Shown here: one piece after another, positions 62,647-64,000 of the stretch | Layout: each line of letters begins with the position of its first letter | Numbering within the stretch: the first letter of the stretch is position 1 | Assembly: GCA_963787425.1 (NCBI GenBank) | Contig: CAWBCV010000010.1 | Span: 212,703-276,702 of the forward strand | DNA length: 64,000 bases | Direction: 5' to 3' | Source: AP-15 sp963787425 | GTDB taxonomy: Bacteria > Pseudomonadota > Alphaproteobacteria > ATCC43930 > CGMCC-115725 | Translations under genes and position numbers: made by a program | Notes under the pieces: model-generated | What the model was told of the DNA's origin: nothing | The model's input: only the letters and a program-made list of their open reading frames with translations | Databases searched by the model: none

Positions 62647-62978
62647 GTCATTTCCTCAACGATGATGCCTACCAGTAGGGCGAGACCGTTTCCGGTAGCC
62701 CCGGCCGTCGGTGAAGTCCCAAAAGACTGAGGAACACGGAACCGGCCGCTTCGCAACAAGTATCTCTGGGTCCGCGCTCTCGCGGCGTCCCATTTGTCAC
62801 TTGCGCGCGTGCATAGTGAACACAATGCGATTTTACCCTAACTATTGGCTGGTTACCCGCAGGTCAAAATCCGGCGCGGGCCTCGGGGGCGATCCCGGAG
62901 GGTGCAGTCAGTTCGGACGGGTTGATTTCGAGCAAATGAGCTCGGCCGGTGACCCAGCAGTCCAGAGCGAAGGCGGGG
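62647..62978. other. Intergenic region, no gene seen
   Basis: About 330 bp between the VOC gene and the ankyrin gene, both transcribed leftwards. Short frames show no motif. A locally AT-richer stretch near 62825-62850 (CGATTTTACCCTAACTATTG) could hold the promoter for the VOC gene, but I see no convincing -35/-10 pair. Confidence 0.4.
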
Positions 62979-63809
62979 CTACTTCGCTGCGCCGAGTGAC
63001 CGCAGACACTCAGCCATCTGCACCTTCGCTTTCCCTCCGCCATAAAGCGCCCAGCCGAGCGCTGTGCCCTGCCATATGGTGTCGCGGATATCCAGCCGCG
63101 CGCCCCGCTCGACCAGGAGCCGCACCACCGCCTCGTGACCCCCTAGGACGGCTTGATGCAGTGGCGTCGAGTGCGCATGGTGGCCTTCATGGTTGTAGCG
63201 ATTGGGATCCTCGCCGGCGTCGAGCAACAGACCAACAATCTCCGCATGCCCGTGCTGCGCAGCCAAGGAGAGCGCGCGATGGCGCGCTTCGGCCTCAGTG
63301 GACGGGAGCAGGCGGGCGGCGTCATCCTCGAGCCCTAGTCCGGCGGCGGCGGGCAGATCGATACGCGCCCCGCAGTTAGCCAAAGTCTTGGCAGCGTCGA
63401 TCATTCCGAAGGTCAGCGCTGTGACGAGCGGTCCCCCCATTTCCTGGTGCCGCGTCCTTCGACCGCGGCGCCGAAATCCAGCAGCAATTCAACGAGCGGC
63501 ACCTGAAGTCCCGCCTCAGCCGGATGGCCGCTCGATACCAGCATCGTCATGGTGGTGCATTCGACGCCATACATGTCGGCCAGCGCGTCGGGCTCGGCGG
63601 CGGCCTGGAGCAGCGCGCGGGCGATTTCGACGGCGTTCGGGGGCGTCTTCTGGCGGTATGCTTCGACGCCGTTAGCGGCGACGTAGTGGAGCAGCGTGGC
63701 GCGATTCGATGGCCGCGGAGTTGGCGGCACGGTGCCCCGCGAGCAGCCATTCCGCGTGTTCCTCGTAAGCGGAAAGCGGCGACCGGAACGGGACGGCCTT
63801 AAGCTCCAT
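62979..63809 (-). pseudogene. Ankyrin-repeat protein disrupted by two frame changes
   Basis: Pieces in order: MELKAVPFRSPLSAYEEHAE then WLLAGHRAANSAAIE (from the ATG at 63809), ATLLHYVAANGVEAYRQKTP in a second frame, and QVPLVELLLDFGAAVEGRGT. From GGPLVTALTFGMIDAAKTLA onward a third frame applies, with typical ankyrin turns in ALSLAAQHGHAEIVGLLLDA, STPLHQAVLGGHEAVVRLLV and GTALGWALYGGGKAKVQMAE. A run of six C on the plus strand (63432-63437) needs one more base to join the last two frames. The first junction (~63690) lacks about two bases or is a deletion. Function unknown. Confidence 0.78.
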
Positions 63810-63881
63810 GTGCTATCACCGCCGATGGCGGATCTCCACGGCGTCGACCGAGTGCCTCGGACCGGCCTTTCGGCCGATTTT

Positions 63882-64000
63882 TCAATGGTGGAAGAGGTTG
63901 AGCGCCGAGCCTTTGCGGAACCATTCGAGTTGCGAGGCGCTGAAGGTGTGGTTGAGCCATAGCGTCTCGGTCGTGCCGTCGGCATGCTTGATGCGGCATT
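63882..64000 (-). CDS. Aconitate hydratase, mitochondrial ACO2-type, C-terminal end (gene continues beyond window)
   Basis: The last ~39 residues before the stop at 63882 read CRIKHADGTTETLWLNHTFS then ASQLEWFRKGSALNLFHH. This matches the C-terminus of ACO2-type aconitases, which end with an LNHT-x5-IEWFRAGSALN motif, rather than AcnA or AcnB. It would convert citrate to isocitrate in the TCA cycle. The start and the Fe-S-ligand cysteines lie outside. It is upstream of the broken ankyrin gene on the same strand. Confidence 0.78.
   Translation of the reverse strand, partial: CRIKHADGTTETLWLNHTFSASQLEWFRKGSALNLFHH

Noticed and set aside
63865..63887. CGGCC-TTTC-GGCCG hairpin followed by ATTTTT as a plus-strand terminator
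   Set aside because: No plus-strand gene precedes it, and on the aconitase (minus) strand the T tract is on the wrong side; only a structural coincidence can be claimed.
1..64000. CRISPR array, complete insertion sequence or integrase
   Set aside because: I saw no regularly spaced repeats, transposase or integrase motifs anywhere in the window; the repeats present are short palindromes.

Overview
The window is high-GC, gene-dense DNA of alphaproteobacterial type. Evidence for this is an MlaE-type permease with an N-terminal STAS domain, a CobN/CobW/CobO/CobQ/CobU corrinoid cluster behind a cobalamin riboswitch, a GspN-like secretion protein, an ACO2-type aconitase C-terminus at the right edge, and many stop/start overlaps of the ATGA or GTGA kind. 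I cannot name a genus. A Rhodospirillales or Hyphomicrobiales-like soil or water organism would fit.

Layout. 1-6.2 kb: phospholipid ABC transporter (mlaF partial, mlaE), apt, a methyltransferase, alanine dehydrogenase, then the left end of the cobalamin locus. 4.4-20.3 kb: cobalamin locus. One minus-strand operon (riboswitch-cobU-cobW-cobN-cobO-cobQ) converges on plus-strand cobD. A second minus-strand operon (cbiX, a VDWSAA-domain/cobH fusion, cobL, a glycosyltransferase, cobI, an lhgO-like oxidase) starts back to back with cobD. 20.4-25.3 kb: small metabolic genes (GFA-fold protein, GlcG-like protein, GST, CoA-transferase, LLM oxidoreductase, cupin). 25.4-32.7 kb: a molybdenum-hydroxylase locus (XDH-type large subunit, MoaD-like protein, degenerate second XDH copy, amidohydrolase). 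An AT-richer SIR2-STAND NTPase gene resembling Avs5-type antiphage proteins sits between the two XDH copies.

32.7-43.7 kb: envelope and housekeeping genes (secreted coiled-coil protein, a three-gene membrane/stress module, a class A PBP, the replicative polymerase dnaE, a GspN-like protein, a BamE-like protein with an internal stop, an LVIVD-repeat protein). 43.9-51.3 kb: TVP38 protein plus flavin disulfide reductase, an orphan histidine kinase, a LysR regulator divergent from two MFS genes. 51.3-54.4 kb: a decayed third MFS copy split by about 2.5 kb of other genes. 54.4-59.3 kb: nucleotidyltransferase, HAD phosphatase, hisE, Na/Pi symporter, rRNA methyltransferase and tRNA-Arg(ACG). 59.3-64 kb: a remnant zone beside the tRNA with an in-frame chimera of a regulator-type STAND ATPase and a RecD-like helicase, then a YaiI-family gene, a VOC gene, a broken ankyrin gene and the end of an aconitase.

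A recurring oddity is single-base indels that split otherwise well-conserved genes: dnaE, the XDH subunit, the MoaD-like gene, the SIR2-STAND gene, the LVIVD gene, the RecD-like remnant, the ankyrin gene and a small coiled-coil gene. Because dnaE is essential and several of the indels fall in G runs, many are probably sequencing or assembly errors rather than biology. Claims of inactivation should be read with that in mind. The most notable biology is the SIR2-STAND gene embedded in the Mo-hydroxylase locus, the palindromic-repeat insertions inside cobalamin genes (one apparently joining two genes), and the presence of both a CbiX-long and a CobN chelatase in one cluster.
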